A stretch of 36,308 bases of DNA from Lachnospiraceae bacterium (GTDB taxonomy: Bacteria > Bacillota > Clostridia > Lachnospirales > Lachnospiraceae), in NCBI GenBank assembly GCA_015057865.1, contig SVDH01000022.1, positions 1 through 36,308 of the forward strand. Direction: 5' to 3'. Position numbers and translations under genes: made by a program. The notes beneath the pieces were generated by a model. That model saw only the letters and a program-made list of their open reading frames with translations, was not told the origin of the DNA and did not search any database. This document shows positions 16,711 to 25,244 of the stretch, piece after piece. Numbering within the stretch: position 1 is the stretch's first letter; every line of letters starts with the position of its first letter.

Positions 16711-17874
16711 TTACTTCGCGCAGAGCTCGTCTGCCATCTGATCCAGAGCAGCGATGTTTTCTTCGCTTACTGCAGAGCGGATGGTGACGGTTGTGTCGAT
16801 GAAGGTAAGTCCCTTGAACTCTTCTAAGATCTTCATCATGGTCTTTGCGGCAGTCGGTGCCCAGGTGCCGTTCTCGATCAGACCGATCGTACGGTTCTTA
16901 TAGCTGCGCTCTTTCAGATGATCGAGGAACTCACGCATGAACGGGAAGATGTCAGCGTTGTAGGTTGTGGTAGCAAGGACCATCTTGCTGTAACGGAAGG
17001 CATCTTCTACATTCTCTGCCCAGTCATCTCTTGCCAGGTCACAAACAGCTACCTTCGGGCAACCTTTTTCTTCAAGCTTCTGAGCAAGGATCTCAACAGC
17101 CTTTTTCGTGTTGCCATAAACGGATGTGTATGCGATCAGGACGCCTTCATCTTCCGGCTCGTAGGAAGACCAGGTGTTGTAGATGTTTAGATAGTATTCC
17201 AGGTTTTCGGAAAGAACCGGTCCGTGGAGCGGGCAGATGATCTGAATGTCAAGATCTGCAGCAGCCTTTAAGAGCTTCTGTGCTTGCGGGCCGAATTTAC
17301 CCACGATACCGAAGTAGTAACGGCGTGCTTCGCATGCCCAGCCTTCCGGATCTTCAACATCGTTTGCACCGAATTTGCCGAATGCATCTGCGGAGAAGAG
17401 TACTTTGTCTGTGCTGTCATAAGTCACCATAACCTCAGGCCAATGTACCATTGGGGCAAAAACGAAGGTCAGCTCATGCTTTCCGAGGGAAAGGGTCTCG
17501 CCGTTTTTGACCTCTTTTCTATTAGTCTCTCCTTCAAATGAGAAAAACTGATCCATCATCTGGAATGTCTTTGCATTGCCGACGATCTCTGCCTGAGGAT
17601 ATTTGTCAACAAAGGTTTTGATGTTTGCGGAATGATCCGGCTCCATATGCTGCACGATCAGATAATCCGGTGTTTTTCCATTGAGAGCGGCCTCCAGGTT
17701 AGAGAGCCATTCTTCGCCGAAGTGAATGTCAACGGTATCAAAAACAGCAATTTTATCATCCAGGATCACATAGGAATTGTAAGCCATGCCAAGCGGTACG
17801 TCATACTGTCCTTCAAACAGGTCTACGTCGTGATCGTTTACGCCGATGTATTTGATGTCATTTGTGATTGTCAT
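16711..17874 (-). CDS. fprA: Flavodiiron protein (FprA/A-type flavoprotein)
   Basis: This 387-residue cytoplasmic enzyme reduces O2 to water (and in some members NO to N2O), protecting oxygen-sensitive enzymes such as the hydrogenase nearby. The N-terminal two thirds form the metallo-beta-lactamase-like diiron domain: H76-M-E78-P-D80-H81, PMVHWPE near residue 146, a SADAFG Asp near 165, and PLHGP near 226 give the diiron ligand set. The C-terminal third, from about residue 247, is a flavodoxin domain with the FMN loop TSVYGNT. No rubredoxin domain is attached, so an external donor is needed. A GAGGTG site precedes the start. The gene is transcribed alone. Confidence 0.93.
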   Translation of the reverse strand: MTITNDIKYIGVNDHDVDLFEGQYDVPLGMAYNSYVILDDKIAVFDTVDIHFGEEWLSNLEAALNGKTPDYLIVQHMEPDHSANIKTFVDKYPQAEIVGNAKTFQMMDQFFSFEGETNRKEVKNGETLSLGKHELTFVFAPMVHWPEVMVTYDSTDKVLFSADAFGKFGANDVEDPEGWACEARRYYFGIVGKFGPQAQKLLKAAADLDIQIICPLHGPVLSENLEYYLNIYNTWSSYEPEDEGVLIAYTSVYGNTKKAVEILAQKLEEKGCPKVAVCDLARDDWAENVEDAFRYSKMVLATTTYNADIFPFMREFLDHLKERSYKNRTIGLIENGTWAPTAAKTMMKILEEFKGLTFIDTTVTIRSAVSEENIAALDQMADELCAK

Positions 17875-17989
17875 ACGGGCACCTCGCTTTATCGATATTT
17901 TTTAACAAAGATTCTGTAAAAAATAGTACCCGAAAACGAGCATTTTTTCAACCTTGCACAGTGAAAAACACATGATTGTCAGACCCGGA

Positions 17990-18018
17990 TTGCGATTGTC
18001 GCAGTCAAACGATATAAT
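17990..18018 (+). promoter_or_regulatory. Promoter of the membrane-anchored hydrolase gene
   Basis: TTGCGA (17990-17995), 17 bp, then a perfect TATAAT (18013-18018). Transcription would start near 18025, so the in-frame ATG at 17954 cannot be the start; the ATG at 18053 is the one chosen. Confidence 0.75.
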
Positions 18019-18052
18019 AAATACAAATTCGGGAAAAAGGAAATGGCTGAAA

Positions 18053-18787
18053 ATGAAAAATGAGACAAAAAAGAAAAAAGGGAAAAGAATCGTTCTGATC
18101 CTGATTCTTATTATTGCTGTGCTTCTGATTGCGATGCTTGTTTATCTGGAGCGGTACTATCATGCGGATGACAGTGCAAAGGAGGCGTTACAAAGTGATG
18201 CACAGGTAAACGTGACACAGATTCCGGAAGGATATCTTTTTGACGGCCCGGGCGAGGATACAGCGATTGTGTTCTATCCCGGCGGGAAAGTGGAAGAAGA
18301 AAGTTATGCACCGCTGATGCATCAGCTTGCCGGAGACGGGTGGGATGTATTTCTTTTAAACCTACCGTTTCGGCTTGCGGTCTTTGATATGGATGCAGCG
18401 GAAGATGTGATCGGCAATTATGCGTATGATAACTGGATTCTGGCAGGGCACTCTCTGGGCGGCGTAGCAGCGTCTGCATATGTTTCAGAGCATGGAGATG
18501 AAGTAGACGGTCTGGTGCTGCTGGCATCCTATCCGGCAGAAGAAATCCCGGAGCAGGTACGGATGCTGACGATCTATGGAAGCGAAGATCAGGTCCTGAA
18601 TATGAAATCCTATGAAGAAAGTCGCAATCTGTGGTCGGCGCAGACAGATGAAGTTGTGATCGAGGGCGGCAACCATGCGCAGTACGGAAACTACGGTGCG
18701 CAGAAGGGTGACGGGGAGGCACAGATCTCTGCGGATGAGCAGCAGGAGGAAGTGGCAAAACTCATATCGGATGCGTTTTCGGAGTGA
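18053..18787 (+). CDS. Membrane-anchored alpha/beta hydrolase
   Basis: This 244-residue protein has a Lys-rich N terminus (residues 1-12), one strong transmembrane helix (about 13-31) and an external alpha/beta-hydrolase domain. The nucleophile elbow is GHSLG with Ser134; IYGSEDQVLN probably carries the acidic residue and GGNHAQYG the catalytic His. It resembles the alpha/beta hydrolase 5 family (PF12695-like) of Gram-positive cell-surface proteins of unknown substrate. The chosen start is the first in-frame ATG after the promoter. A 6-codon reading frame starting at 18043 overlaps it and may reflect translational coupling. The next gene starts 55 bp downstream, probably in the same transcript. 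Confidence 0.75.
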   Translation: MKNETKKKKGKRIVLILILIIAVLLIAMLVYLERYYHADDSAKEALQSDAQVNVTQIPEGYLFDGPGEDTAIVFYPGGKVEEESYAPLMHQLAGDGWDVFLLNLPFRLAVFDMDAAEDVIGNYAYDNWILAGHSLGGVAASAYVSEHGDEVDGLVLLASYPAEEIPEQVRMLTIYGSEDQVLNMKSYEESRNLWSAQTDEVVIEGGNHAQYGNYGAQKGDGEAQISADEQQEEVAKLISDAFSE

Positions 18788-18842
18788 CAGGGACGCAGAT
18801 ATCAGGATCATACAAACGGAAAGAATAAAGGAGTTACAGGCG

Positions 18843-20012
18843 ATGGGATTATTTGATTTTCGGAAGAAAAAGCAGGAAGAAACGGCTGATGTAAATCAGA
18901 ATCAGAACGAGCAGGTCAATGCTGCCAAAGAAAAAGAGGCAGATCGCTGGAGTCTGGCACATCAGGCAAATCCGCAGGCATATCAGGACAGCAATGGTGC
19001 TCCGTTTCTGGTCTTTACGGTCACGGAGGAGACCGATACGATCCTGCCGATGGATCCGCGTCAGATGTATAAGATCAAAGGAAAAGAAGTGCGGGATATC
19101 CGGCTTGGTCTGGTCAGCACCAGTGAAGATCAGGTGATCGGTGATCTGCCGTTTTACCTGTGCTCAGAGACACTGGCTGTCAATACGGTTGAGAGCCGTC
19201 CGCCGTTTGCACTGGTGCGAGGCATGTCTCTGGAAGAAATGAAAACCCTGATCGAGGAAGTGCAGGCAGAGATCGATGCCAGAATGGAAATGCAGGCGCT
19301 CTTTGCGGAGAATCTGGATTTCTTAAGCAGGGATGAGATCACACCGGAGGTCGTCACACGTGCTTTTGAAGGAGATGATCTGGAAACCTATACATTTGAA
19401 GATGTGTCATTCCCGACAGGGGAACTGATCGCGGCAGATCCGATCAGCTATCTGCAGGATCCGGATTCGACCGGGTATTTGCGTCAGACTGTAGCACCGG
19501 GACGGTATCCTGTTACGATCAGCATTCACCATTCCGAAGACAATCCGGTGCGTATCGTCGGCATGCGCGTGAAGTTTTTGCCGCAGGAAGCCGTTTCCTA
19601 TACACTGGCAGAGGATTACCGGCTTGTAGGCGATGAAGGAGAGGAGCACGAAGAGAAAGGGTATTCCGGGTTTGCCGTTGAAGCAGGCATGGCAACGTTC
19701 TGTGACAGACAGGCAGCGGAAAGCTACTGGGAGTTCCTTGATGAATGGGAAGAGGAAAACCCTGACGGAAACCTTTATGATGACTATCTGGCAGACCTGT
19801 TTGTGCAAAGCTACGAAGAGCATCCAGACATCCAGCGTGAGGGTGGAGACTTTATCCGGTTTGCAGTCCCCGGATCCGAAGACGAGATCGTTATGGCGGC
19901 AAGCGGCTTTGGCGACGGCTTCTACGGAATGTTCTGGGGACAGGATGCGGACGGCAAGATTGTAGAACTGGTTACCGTATTTATTGATCCTGATTTGTAT
20001 GAGAAACTGTAG
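18843..20012 (+). CDS. DUF4241-like domain protein
   Basis: This 389-residue, strongly acidic protein begins MGLFDFRKKKQEE and has no signal peptide or membrane segment. The C-terminal half (from about residue 210) carries GRYPVTISIHHSEDNPVRI, a conserved-looking GMATFCD segment and ASGFGDGFYGMFWG, which match my memory of the DUF4241 family. No catalytic motif is evident, and such proteins have no known molecular function; some related families act as immunity proteins or in polymorphic-toxin settings, but no toxin is visible here. The start is set by GGAG with 9-nt spacing; a longer in-frame extension to 18675 would overlap the previous gene and is rejected. Confidence 0.68.
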   Translation: MGLFDFRKKKQEETADVNQNQNEQVNAAKEKEADRWSLAHQANPQAYQDSNGAPFLVFTVTEETDTILPMDPRQMYKIKGKEVRDIRLGLVSTSEDQVIGDLPFYLCSETLAVNTVESRPPFALVRGMSLEEMKTLIEEVQAEIDARMEMQALFAENLDFLSRDEITPEVVTRAFEGDDLETYTFEDVSFPTGELIAADPISYLQDPDSTGYLRQTVAPGRYPVTISIHHSEDNPVRIVGMRVKFLPQEAVSYTLAEDYRLVGDEGEEHEEKGYSGFAVEAGMATFCDRQAAESYWEFLDEWEEENPDGNLYDDYLADLFVQSYEEHPDIQREGGDFIRFAVPGSEDEIVMAASGFGDGFYGMFWGQDADGKIVELVTVFIDPDLYEKL

Positions 20013-20062
20013 CTTTTTGAGGAGACATCAACAGTTATGAAAAGCTTTAAAAGGAGTACAAC

Positions 20063-20965
20063 ATGACGATCATACAGATGGAGTGCTTCGTAGAGGCAGC
20101 AAAATGGCTGAATTTTACGAAAGCGGCAGACAATCTTTACATCAGCCAGCAGACGATGAGCCGTCAGATCAAAGCGCTGGAAAATGAACTTGGATTCCCG
20201 GTTTTCGAACGGAAGAATGTCGGCGTGCGTCTGACACCCGCCGGAAGTATCCTGTATCATTCCTGGGAAAACCTGCTGGCGGAATATCGGAGTTCCGTTG
20301 ATCAGGCATTGGATTTGTTTCATGGAGAACAAAAGAACCTGCGGATCGGGGTATCCGATATCGGGAATCTTGTCTCACAGGTGACGCGTACGCTGCTTTT
20401 GTTTAATGAAAAGTTTCCGGATCTGAATGTGCAATATGAGATCGACACCTATCCGCATATGCGGGAAGCGTTAGAGCAGGAAAAGCTTCATATGATCATC
20501 ACATTCGGTGCGGAGCTTCTGCATGATCCGGATCTTTCTGTTGTGTCTGTCAATGATACGGCGTTTCGTGTGGGGATCATCCTGAGTAAAAAGCATCCGC
20601 TATGCCGCAGGAAAAAGATTACGATCGAACAGATTCAGAATGAACCGATCGCGGTCCTGGGGCAGGGACTGTCGATCGATCATGAAGACCGCATCCGGAA
20701 CTGGTTTTTGCGTCATGATATCATCCATCCGCTGGATCTTCGGGAGTTTAACTCGTTTTATAACCTTCAGATTGCGCTTGCGACCGGTAAGTGCATTGCG
20801 GTCATGTATGAGCGTGTTCTTGACGGGATGGAAGACAAGCTGGCATGTTATCCTCTGGAAGACCCGGATACGGAGGGCGCAGAGGTCGTGGTTGCCTGGA
20901 AAAATGATAAGTATGCTGTGAAAGCGAAGAATATCGCGCAGCTGATGGCAAGTAAGGAGCTGTAA
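20063..20965 (+). CDS. LysR-type transcriptional regulator
   Basis: This 300-residue regulator has the N-terminal winged helix-turn-helix (NFTKAADNLYISQQTMSRQIKALENELGFPVFER, about residues 16-50), a linker helix, and a substrate-binding-protein-like effector domain (NLRIGVSDIGNLVSQ onward). It is followed by a strong terminator, so it is a unit apart from the operon 180 bp downstream. That operon, on the same strand, is its most likely target. The effector is unknown. An AAAGGAG site precedes the start. Confidence 0.9.
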   Translation: MTIIQMECFVEAAKWLNFTKAADNLYISQQTMSRQIKALENELGFPVFERKNVGVRLTPAGSILYHSWENLLAEYRSSVDQALDLFHGEQKNLRIGVSDIGNLVSQVTRTLLLFNEKFPDLNVQYEIDTYPHMREALEQEKLHMIITFGAELLHDPDLSVVSVNDTAFRVGIILSKKHPLCRRKKITIEQIQNEPIAVLGQGLSIDHEDRIRNWFLRHDIIHPLDLREFNSFYNLQIALATGKCIAVMYERVLDGMEDKLACYPLEDPDTEGAEVVVAWKNDKYAVKAKNIAQLMASKEL

Positions 20966-21016
20966 TCCAGAATGTAACGGTTCAGATCTCCTCGCAAAGA
21001 AATATGAGATGCGACG

Positions 21017-21053
21017 AAATTGCAACACCTGATTGGGTGTTGCAATTTTTTTT
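21017..21053 (+). terminator. Rho-independent terminator after the LysR gene
   Basis: A perfect 13-bp stem (AAATTGCAACACC at 21017-21029 with 21036-21048), a 6-nt loop and T8 (21046-21053). It separates the regulator from the operon starting at 21147. Confidence 0.95.
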
Positions 21054-21146
21054 GTTGGGAGAACGGATTTTCAAGATCGATGCTAACATAAAATCAGGAA
21101 ATATCGTTTGGCGAAAAAAGCAAATTAACCATTGAGGAGGTATCTT

Positions 21147-22118
21147 ATGAACCGTGTATGTGAAGTATTAGGAATCGAAAAACCAATCATTCAGGGACCA
21201 ATGGCATGGATCTCTACAGCACCGCTCGTAGCAGCAGCATCAAATGCAGGCGGCCTCGGTGTACTGGGTGTTGCATTTGCGCCTGAACCGTTTATCCGTG
21301 AGCAGGTTGCTGCGACAAAAGAGCTGACAGACAAACCGTTCGGTATGAACGTCGATATGTATGTTGGCGATCTGGAGATGACAACAAGGATTATTGAAGA
21401 CCTACGCCCACCGGTCATTTACGCAGATACCTATATCAATCTTTGTGAGAAAAAAGATCTGGCGATGAAATATTTCAAGATCTGGCATGATCTGGGCTGC
21501 AAGGTTGTCGTAAAGGCGTCTACCGTAGCAGATGCTATTACAGCAGAAGAAGCCGGCGCAGATGCGATCATGCTCAAAGGCTGGGAAGGCGGCGGACATG
21601 TATCCTATGAAGCGACAACCGTCCTTGTACCGCAGGCAGCAGATGCAGTTTCCGTACCGGTCATCGCATCCGGCGGTATTGCTGACGGCAGAGGTGCAGC
21701 GGCAGCGATCGCACTTGGCGCAGAAGGCGTGGAAATGGGTACGATCTTCATGGCAGCGACAGACGCACCGGTTCATCCGAATGTAAAGCAGGCCGTACTT
21801 GACTGTGGCGATATGGATACCGTTATCACCGGAATGTGCACAGGCGAGCCATGCAGACAGATCAAGAATAAGCTTTCCGATGAGCTGTTAAAGATTGAAG
21901 CAGAAAATGTCAGAGCCGTATCCGGACCGAAGGTTCAGGAAATCTCCATGAGCTCCCTTCGTAAAGCGATGGCAGAAGGCGATATGGAAAACGGTGCAGT
22001 TATGGCCGGTCAGATTGCAGCGCTCATTACCGAGCAGAAAACGGTTGCAGAGATTATCGATGGCGTAATCGCAGAAGCGAAAGAAGTGCTGGCAAAAATC
22101 AGCAGCTTCGAGTTCTAA
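21147..22118 (+). CDS. FMN-dependent NMO/FabK-family oxidoreductase
   Basis: This 323-residue TIM-barrel protein resembles nitronate monooxygenase / enoyl-ACP reductase II. Signatures are PIIQGPMAWIS at the N terminus, NAGGLGVLG, GWEGGGHV near the barrel centre, and the FMN phosphate-binding GGIADGRGAAAAIALGAEGVEMGT. FabK enzymes reduce 2-enoyl thioesters, NMOs oxidise nitronates with O2. In an anaerobe, next to a ferredoxin, flavoprotein and C-C hydrolase and away from fatty-acid genes, a dedicated ene-reduction or isomerisation step in a catabolic pathway is more likely than lipid synthesis, but this is inference. The start follows GAGGAGG with 6-nt spacing. It is the first gene of a four-gene operon. 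Confidence 0.82.
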   Translation: MNRVCEVLGIEKPIIQGPMAWISTAPLVAAASNAGGLGVLGVAFAPEPFIREQVAATKELTDKPFGMNVDMYVGDLEMTTRIIEDLRPPVIYADTYINLCEKKDLAMKYFKIWHDLGCKVVVKASTVADAITAEEAGADAIMLKGWEGGGHVSYEATTVLVPQAADAVSVPVIASGGIADGRGAAAAIALGAEGVEMGTIFMAATDAPVHPNVKQAVLDCGDMDTVITGMCTGEPCRQIKNKLSDELLKIEAENVRAVSGPKVQEISMSSLRKAMAEGDMENGAVMAGQIAALITEQKTVAEIIDGVIAEAKEVLAKISSFEF

Positions 22119-22154
22119 AAATTCGTCAGTGGGGATACATAAAAGGAGGTCACG

Positions 22155-22973
22155 ATGGAAAAGAAGAATCTTGTCCCGGTAACAGAAGAAGAGAAAAAGC
22201 TTAGCTATTATAAGTATTTTGAGCAGGAGATGGCACCGGTTGCACCGGAACACATCGGGATGATGTTAAGAGGTCCGATCTCTCCGGACAAAGCGCTGAA
22301 GTTCTCAGAGAGAAACCGCCTGTTCGAGCCGGGGTATTTTGAGGAAGAAACCGGATGGTGCGTAATGCCTGACGGAACAGGCTATATTGCAAACCTGACA
22401 AAGATGCCTGGCGTTACTACAGATATGTTTGACTGGTATTTTGCATGGCATGGTCTCAACAATCTGCGCTATAAGATCTGGAATCCGACGGAGCATTATG
22501 AAGCAGTGACACAGAACCGCATCAAGGCTTTGGATCCTGATCTTACCTACAAAGAGAAACTTTGGGATACGACACATGAGATCCTTGAAGATACCGGTGC
22601 TGGTCCGGACCGCTTCGCGATCAACTTCAAATATCCGGGAGATGTCGGATTTGACGCTTCCAAGCTCGGCACAGAAGCCTGCTCTACGATCGTATGCGGA
22701 AAGGGCTACGGCCATGGCCAGCTTCCGTTTGCGGTACCGAATACATTCATGACGCATTTTGTGCGTGAGATCGAGGGCGGTATCGAGCTGCGTTCCCGCT
22801 TCTGGATGGGATGGAACTATGAAAACGGTCGTGATGTGAAAAAGATCGAAGATGGAGACAGATATCCGGATTTCGCCGTGATGGGACTGGCTATTCACAA
22901 TGTCAAAGAGTTTACGAACCTGGCAGCGATCCTGCCGAGCCTTTATGCAGAAGAAAAGGACAACTGGGAATAA
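22155..22973 (+). CDS. PhlG/phloretin hydrolase-like C-C hydrolase (DAPG hydrolase family)
   Basis: This 272-residue protein looks like the 2,4-diacetylphloroglucinol hydrolase (PhlG) family, which also contains the phloretin hydrolase of the gut bacterium Eubacterium ramulus. These zinc enzymes hydrolyse the C-C bond between an acyl group and a phloroglucinol ring (retro-Claisen type). H114, E145, H248 and E252 reproduce the spacing of the PhlG zinc ligands I remember (H-x30-E, then H-x3-E near the C terminus). Other marks are ETGWCVMPDGTGYIAN and FDWYFAWHGLNNLRYKIWNP. No signal peptide is present. The ribosome binding site GGAGGT is near perfect. The exact substrate is unknown; the flavoprotein and ferredoxin genes beside it suggest it follows or precedes a reductive step. 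Confidence 0.8.
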   Translation: MEKKNLVPVTEEEKKLSYYKYFEQEMAPVAPEHIGMMLRGPISPDKALKFSERNRLFEPGYFEEETGWCVMPDGTGYIANLTKMPGVTTDMFDWYFAWHGLNNLRYKIWNPTEHYEAVTQNRIKALDPDLTYKEKLWDTTHEILEDTGAGPDRFAINFKYPGDVGFDASKLGTEACSTIVCGKGYGHGQLPFAVPNTFMTHFVREIEGGIELRSRFWMGWNYENGRDVKKIEDGDRYPDFAVMGLAIHNVKEFTNLAAILPSLYAEEKDNWE

Positions 22974-22991
22974 TCGTGGGGGAGAAAAAAG

Positions 22992-23267
22992 ATGATCTAC
23001 ACAAATCACAAAATTGAATTTGATGAGAGTAAATGTGTCGGCTGCCAGATCTGCTATAAAGCCTGCTTTGTAGATGTGATCCGTTGGGATGCTGACAAGA
23101 AAAAACCGGTCTTCAAATATGTGGAAGACTGTGAGCACTGCAACTATTGTGAAGTAAAATGTCCGAAGGGCTGTATCAAAGTCATTCCTGATTTTGCAAG
23201 CCAGAGCTTCCGCCAGACCTTTGACATTTATTCAAAGAACAACAAAGAGCTGATCATTCGCGATTAA
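22992..23267 (+). CDS. Two-cluster [4Fe-4S] ferredoxin, AprB-like
   Basis: This 91-residue electron carrier has two [4Fe-4S] motifs, C15-x2-C18-x2-C21-x3-C25 and C47-x2-C50-x2-C53-x3-C57, plus C61, with a short C-terminal tail. The arrangement resembles the beta subunit of APS reductase and the small ferredoxin partners of AprA/FrdA-type flavoproteins. It most likely feeds electrons to, or takes them from, the flavoprotein encoded 16 bp downstream, in the cytoplasm. Sulfate reduction itself is unlikely because no ATP sulfurylase gene is nearby. Confidence 0.88.
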   Translation: MIYTNHKIEFDESKCVGCQICYKACFVDVIRWDADKKKPVFKYVEDCEHCNYCEVKCPKGCIKVIPDFASQSFRQTFDIYSKNNKELIIRD

Positions 23268-23276
23268 GGGGGGGGG
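23268..23276 (+). repeat. G9 homopolymer in the ribosome binding region
   Basis: Nine consecutive G lie between the ferredoxin stop codon and the flavoprotein start (23284), followed by AGAGACG. The run forms or flanks the Shine-Dalgarno sequence, so length changes would alter its spacing. Confidence 0.7.
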
Positions 23277-23283
23277 AGAGACG

Positions 23284-24975
23284 ATGCAAAAACAGGAATT
23301 TGAAACAAAGAGAATGTCCGCAGATATTCTGATCATCGGCGGCGGAATCGCCGGCCTGACCGCAGCGATCAGCGCAAAAGAAGTCAATCCGGATACAGAT
23401 GTCCTGGTCGTTGAAAAACAGACATCCGGATACTCCGGAAAAGCCAACAAAGGCGGCGGCGTACTGCAGTATTTTGATCTGGAAAAAGTAACGCCGGAAA
23501 TGTTTAACGAGTATCATGCCAATGCAGTCGGCGGCTATCTGGCAAATCAGAATCTTCTGATGAAATATGTCAGAATGAACAACGAGATGCTCGACAAGCT
23601 CGAAGAGTGGGGTGTGAATGTTCCGAAAAAACGTATCCCGACAGGCCCGATGACCTATATGATCGGACTGGATCTGGACATTACATTAAAAATGCGCCAG
23701 AAGGCAACAAAGCTTGGCGTACGCTTTATTGACAAGACAACCATTTCTGATCTTTTAACCAATGACGGAAAGATCGCAGGCGCTGTTGGCTATAGTATTA
23801 TCGATGGTACATTCTATGTATTCGAAGGCAAGAAAGTGATCCTTTGCACCGGCAGCCAGAACTATCGTGTGGCATCCATGTGGAGCAACGGACGCGGTGA
23901 CGGATACCATGCAGCATTCCGCGCCGGAGCGAAAATGCGGAATCCGGAATTCGGCAACTTCATGCAGCTGTTCCGCGTAAATTCCAACAGAGAGTGCGTG
24001 TTCTGCGAGAACGTTATGTATGACAACTACGGACAGAATATCACAAAGAATTTCCGCCGTTTCTTAGAAGCAGATATCAGCTCAAGCGCGGTTGCAGAGT
24101 GGTACAATCAGATGGCAGCAGGCAAAGGCCCGATCTTTATCCATCCGCATGAGAGCCCGATGACCGACAATGAGACGATGATGTTCCATGCATGGGAGCG
24201 TCCGTATGGTCTGCGTTTCTGGGAAGTGGATTTTGAGAAAGACCAGCTGGTTGACAAAGAGTACAATGGTGCGCTTGAAGTCGTTCCGGGTCTGGTTGGA
24301 GAGCAGTCTCCGGTCAGAGTTGATGAAGACATGCAGACGACGATCGAAGGCATGTATGCAGCAGGCGATGTCTGCTATGATGGTTCCTGTGCACCGGGCG
24401 CCGTACCGGCACCTCCGGGACGCAACAGAGGGTCAGGTATTCTGAATGCAGTATTTGCAGGTATCGTCAGCGGACAGGAAGCTGCAAAAACCGCTGCAGA
24501 CGCCGTACAGCAGCCGATCGATGAAGCAAAGGTCGCAGAGCTCAAAGAAGCAGCATATGCGCCGCTGTTCAGAGAAGAAGGCATCCATCCGAAAGAAGTC
24601 ATTGATAAGGTACAGGACATCATGTGCCCGGTAGAGAACTCCGTATACATGAGCCAGCACCGGATCGATGTCTGCCTGCGCAAGATCGAAAAGGTAAAGG
24701 CAATGGTGGACCAGATGAAGGCGGATGATTTCCACTATCTTCTGACCTGCCATGAAGCAGAGGCCATGGTATTCTCGGCAGAGATGCATTTCAGGGCAGC
24801 ATCCATGAGAAAAGAGTCCCGCGGCTGGTTCTTAAGAGAAGACTTCCCGCGTATGGACAACGAAAACTGGCTGAAGTGGATCGTGGTAGAAAACGATAAC
24901 GGCGAGATGAAGTTCTCGACAGAGGACGTGCCGATCGATGATTATCCGGTCAAACCGCCGCCAATGTTTCATTGA
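23284..24975 (+). CDS. AprA/FrdA-type FAD-dependent oxidoreductase
   Basis: This 563-residue flavoprotein belongs to the fumarate reductase / succinate dehydrogenase / APS reductase flavoprotein superfamily. The FAD-binding GGGIAGLTAA starts at residue 19, followed by VVEKQTSGYSGKANKGGG, the typical sugar-phosphate-binding region, GRGDGYHAAFRAGA in mid-protein, and a closing AAGDVCYDG with GSGILNAVFAG. The C-terminal helical domain is present. No Tat signal is seen, so it is cytoplasmic, unlike many respiratory fumarate reductases. With the upstream ferredoxin it probably forms a two-subunit reductase or dehydrogenase for an unknown substrate in the same pathway as the PhlG-like hydrolase. 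It ends the operon, with a terminator 22 bp downstream. Confidence 0.85.
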   Translation: MQKQEFETKRMSADILIIGGGIAGLTAAISAKEVNPDTDVLVVEKQTSGYSGKANKGGGVLQYFDLEKVTPEMFNEYHANAVGGYLANQNLLMKYVRMNNEMLDKLEEWGVNVPKKRIPTGPMTYMIGLDLDITLKMRQKATKLGVRFIDKTTISDLLTNDGKIAGAVGYSIIDGTFYVFEGKKVILCTGSQNYRVASMWSNGRGDGYHAAFRAGAKMRNPEFGNFMQLFRVNSNRECVFCENVMYDNYGQNITKNFRRFLEADISSSAVAEWYNQMAAGKGPIFIHPHESPMTDNETMMFHAWERPYGLRFWEVDFEKDQLVDKEYNGALEVVPGLVGEQSPVRVDEDMQTTIEGMYAAGDVCYDGSCAPGAVPAPPGRNRGSGILNAVFAGIVSGQEAAKTAADAVQQPIDEAKVAELKEAAYAPLFREEGIHPKEVIDKVQDIMCPVENSVYMSQHRIDVCLRKIEKVKAMVDQMKADDFHYLLTCHEAEAMVFSAEMHFRAASMRKESRGWFLREDFPRMDNENWLKWIVVENDNGEMKFSTEDVPIDDYPVKPPPMFH

Positions 24976-24996
24976 TCAAATTACATGAATAGAAAG

Positions 24997-25037
24997 CAGG
25001 CTTCGGTGTAAGAGAAATCACACCGGAGCCTGTTTTT
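24997..25037 (+). terminator. Rho-independent terminator ending the flavoprotein operon
   Basis: A 13-bp stem with one G-T pair (24997-25009 with 25020-25032), a 10-nt loop and T5. It isolates this operon from the isomerase-like cassette that follows. Confidence 0.92.
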
Positions 25038-25107
25038 GTGTTACGATAGATTTAGGTATCATTGAAAAAGAAAAAGCCTACTGAAACAGTCGAATATACA
25101 AAAAACG

Positions 25108-25169
25108 TATGGCATTCTTAACATTTATGGGGAAACGTAAATGATAGGAATGCCATATAATTATGCCAT
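25108..25169 (+). promoter_or_regulatory. Inverted repeat and -10 region upstream of cassette A
   Basis: TATGGCATTC (25108-25117) and its exact complement GAATGCCATA (25148-25157) are 30 bp apart, and a further TATGCCAT sits at 25162-25169. The second arm overlaps a perfect TATAAT (25156-25161) that has no -35 at the normal distance. This looks like an activator- or repressor-controlled promoter, and a LysR protein is the obvious candidate. The start codon follows 84 bp after the -10. Confidence 0.6.
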
Positions 25170-25244
25170 GGAAATCAAATGATCCATGTCTGTGATATGG
25201 AATGAAGGGGCTCATGAGATGCAAACAGAAGGAGGATATGGCAA

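Noticed and set aside
20063-24975. Bile acid 7-alpha-dehydroxylation (bai) operon, suggested by the bile salt hydrolase, flavoprotein and MFS genes in one window
   Set aside because: No BaiB CoA ligase, BaiE dehydratase, BaiF CoA transferase or BaiA short-chain dehydrogenase is present, and the flavoproteins here are AprA/FrdA- and NMO-like, not BaiCD/BaiH-like.
22992-24975. Dissimilatory APS reductase (AprBA) for sulfate reduction
   Set aside because: The ferredoxin and flavoprotein resemble AprB and AprA in design, but no ATP sulfurylase, Dsr or Qmo genes are nearby, and the pair is embedded with a C-C hydrolase, so another substrate is likelier.
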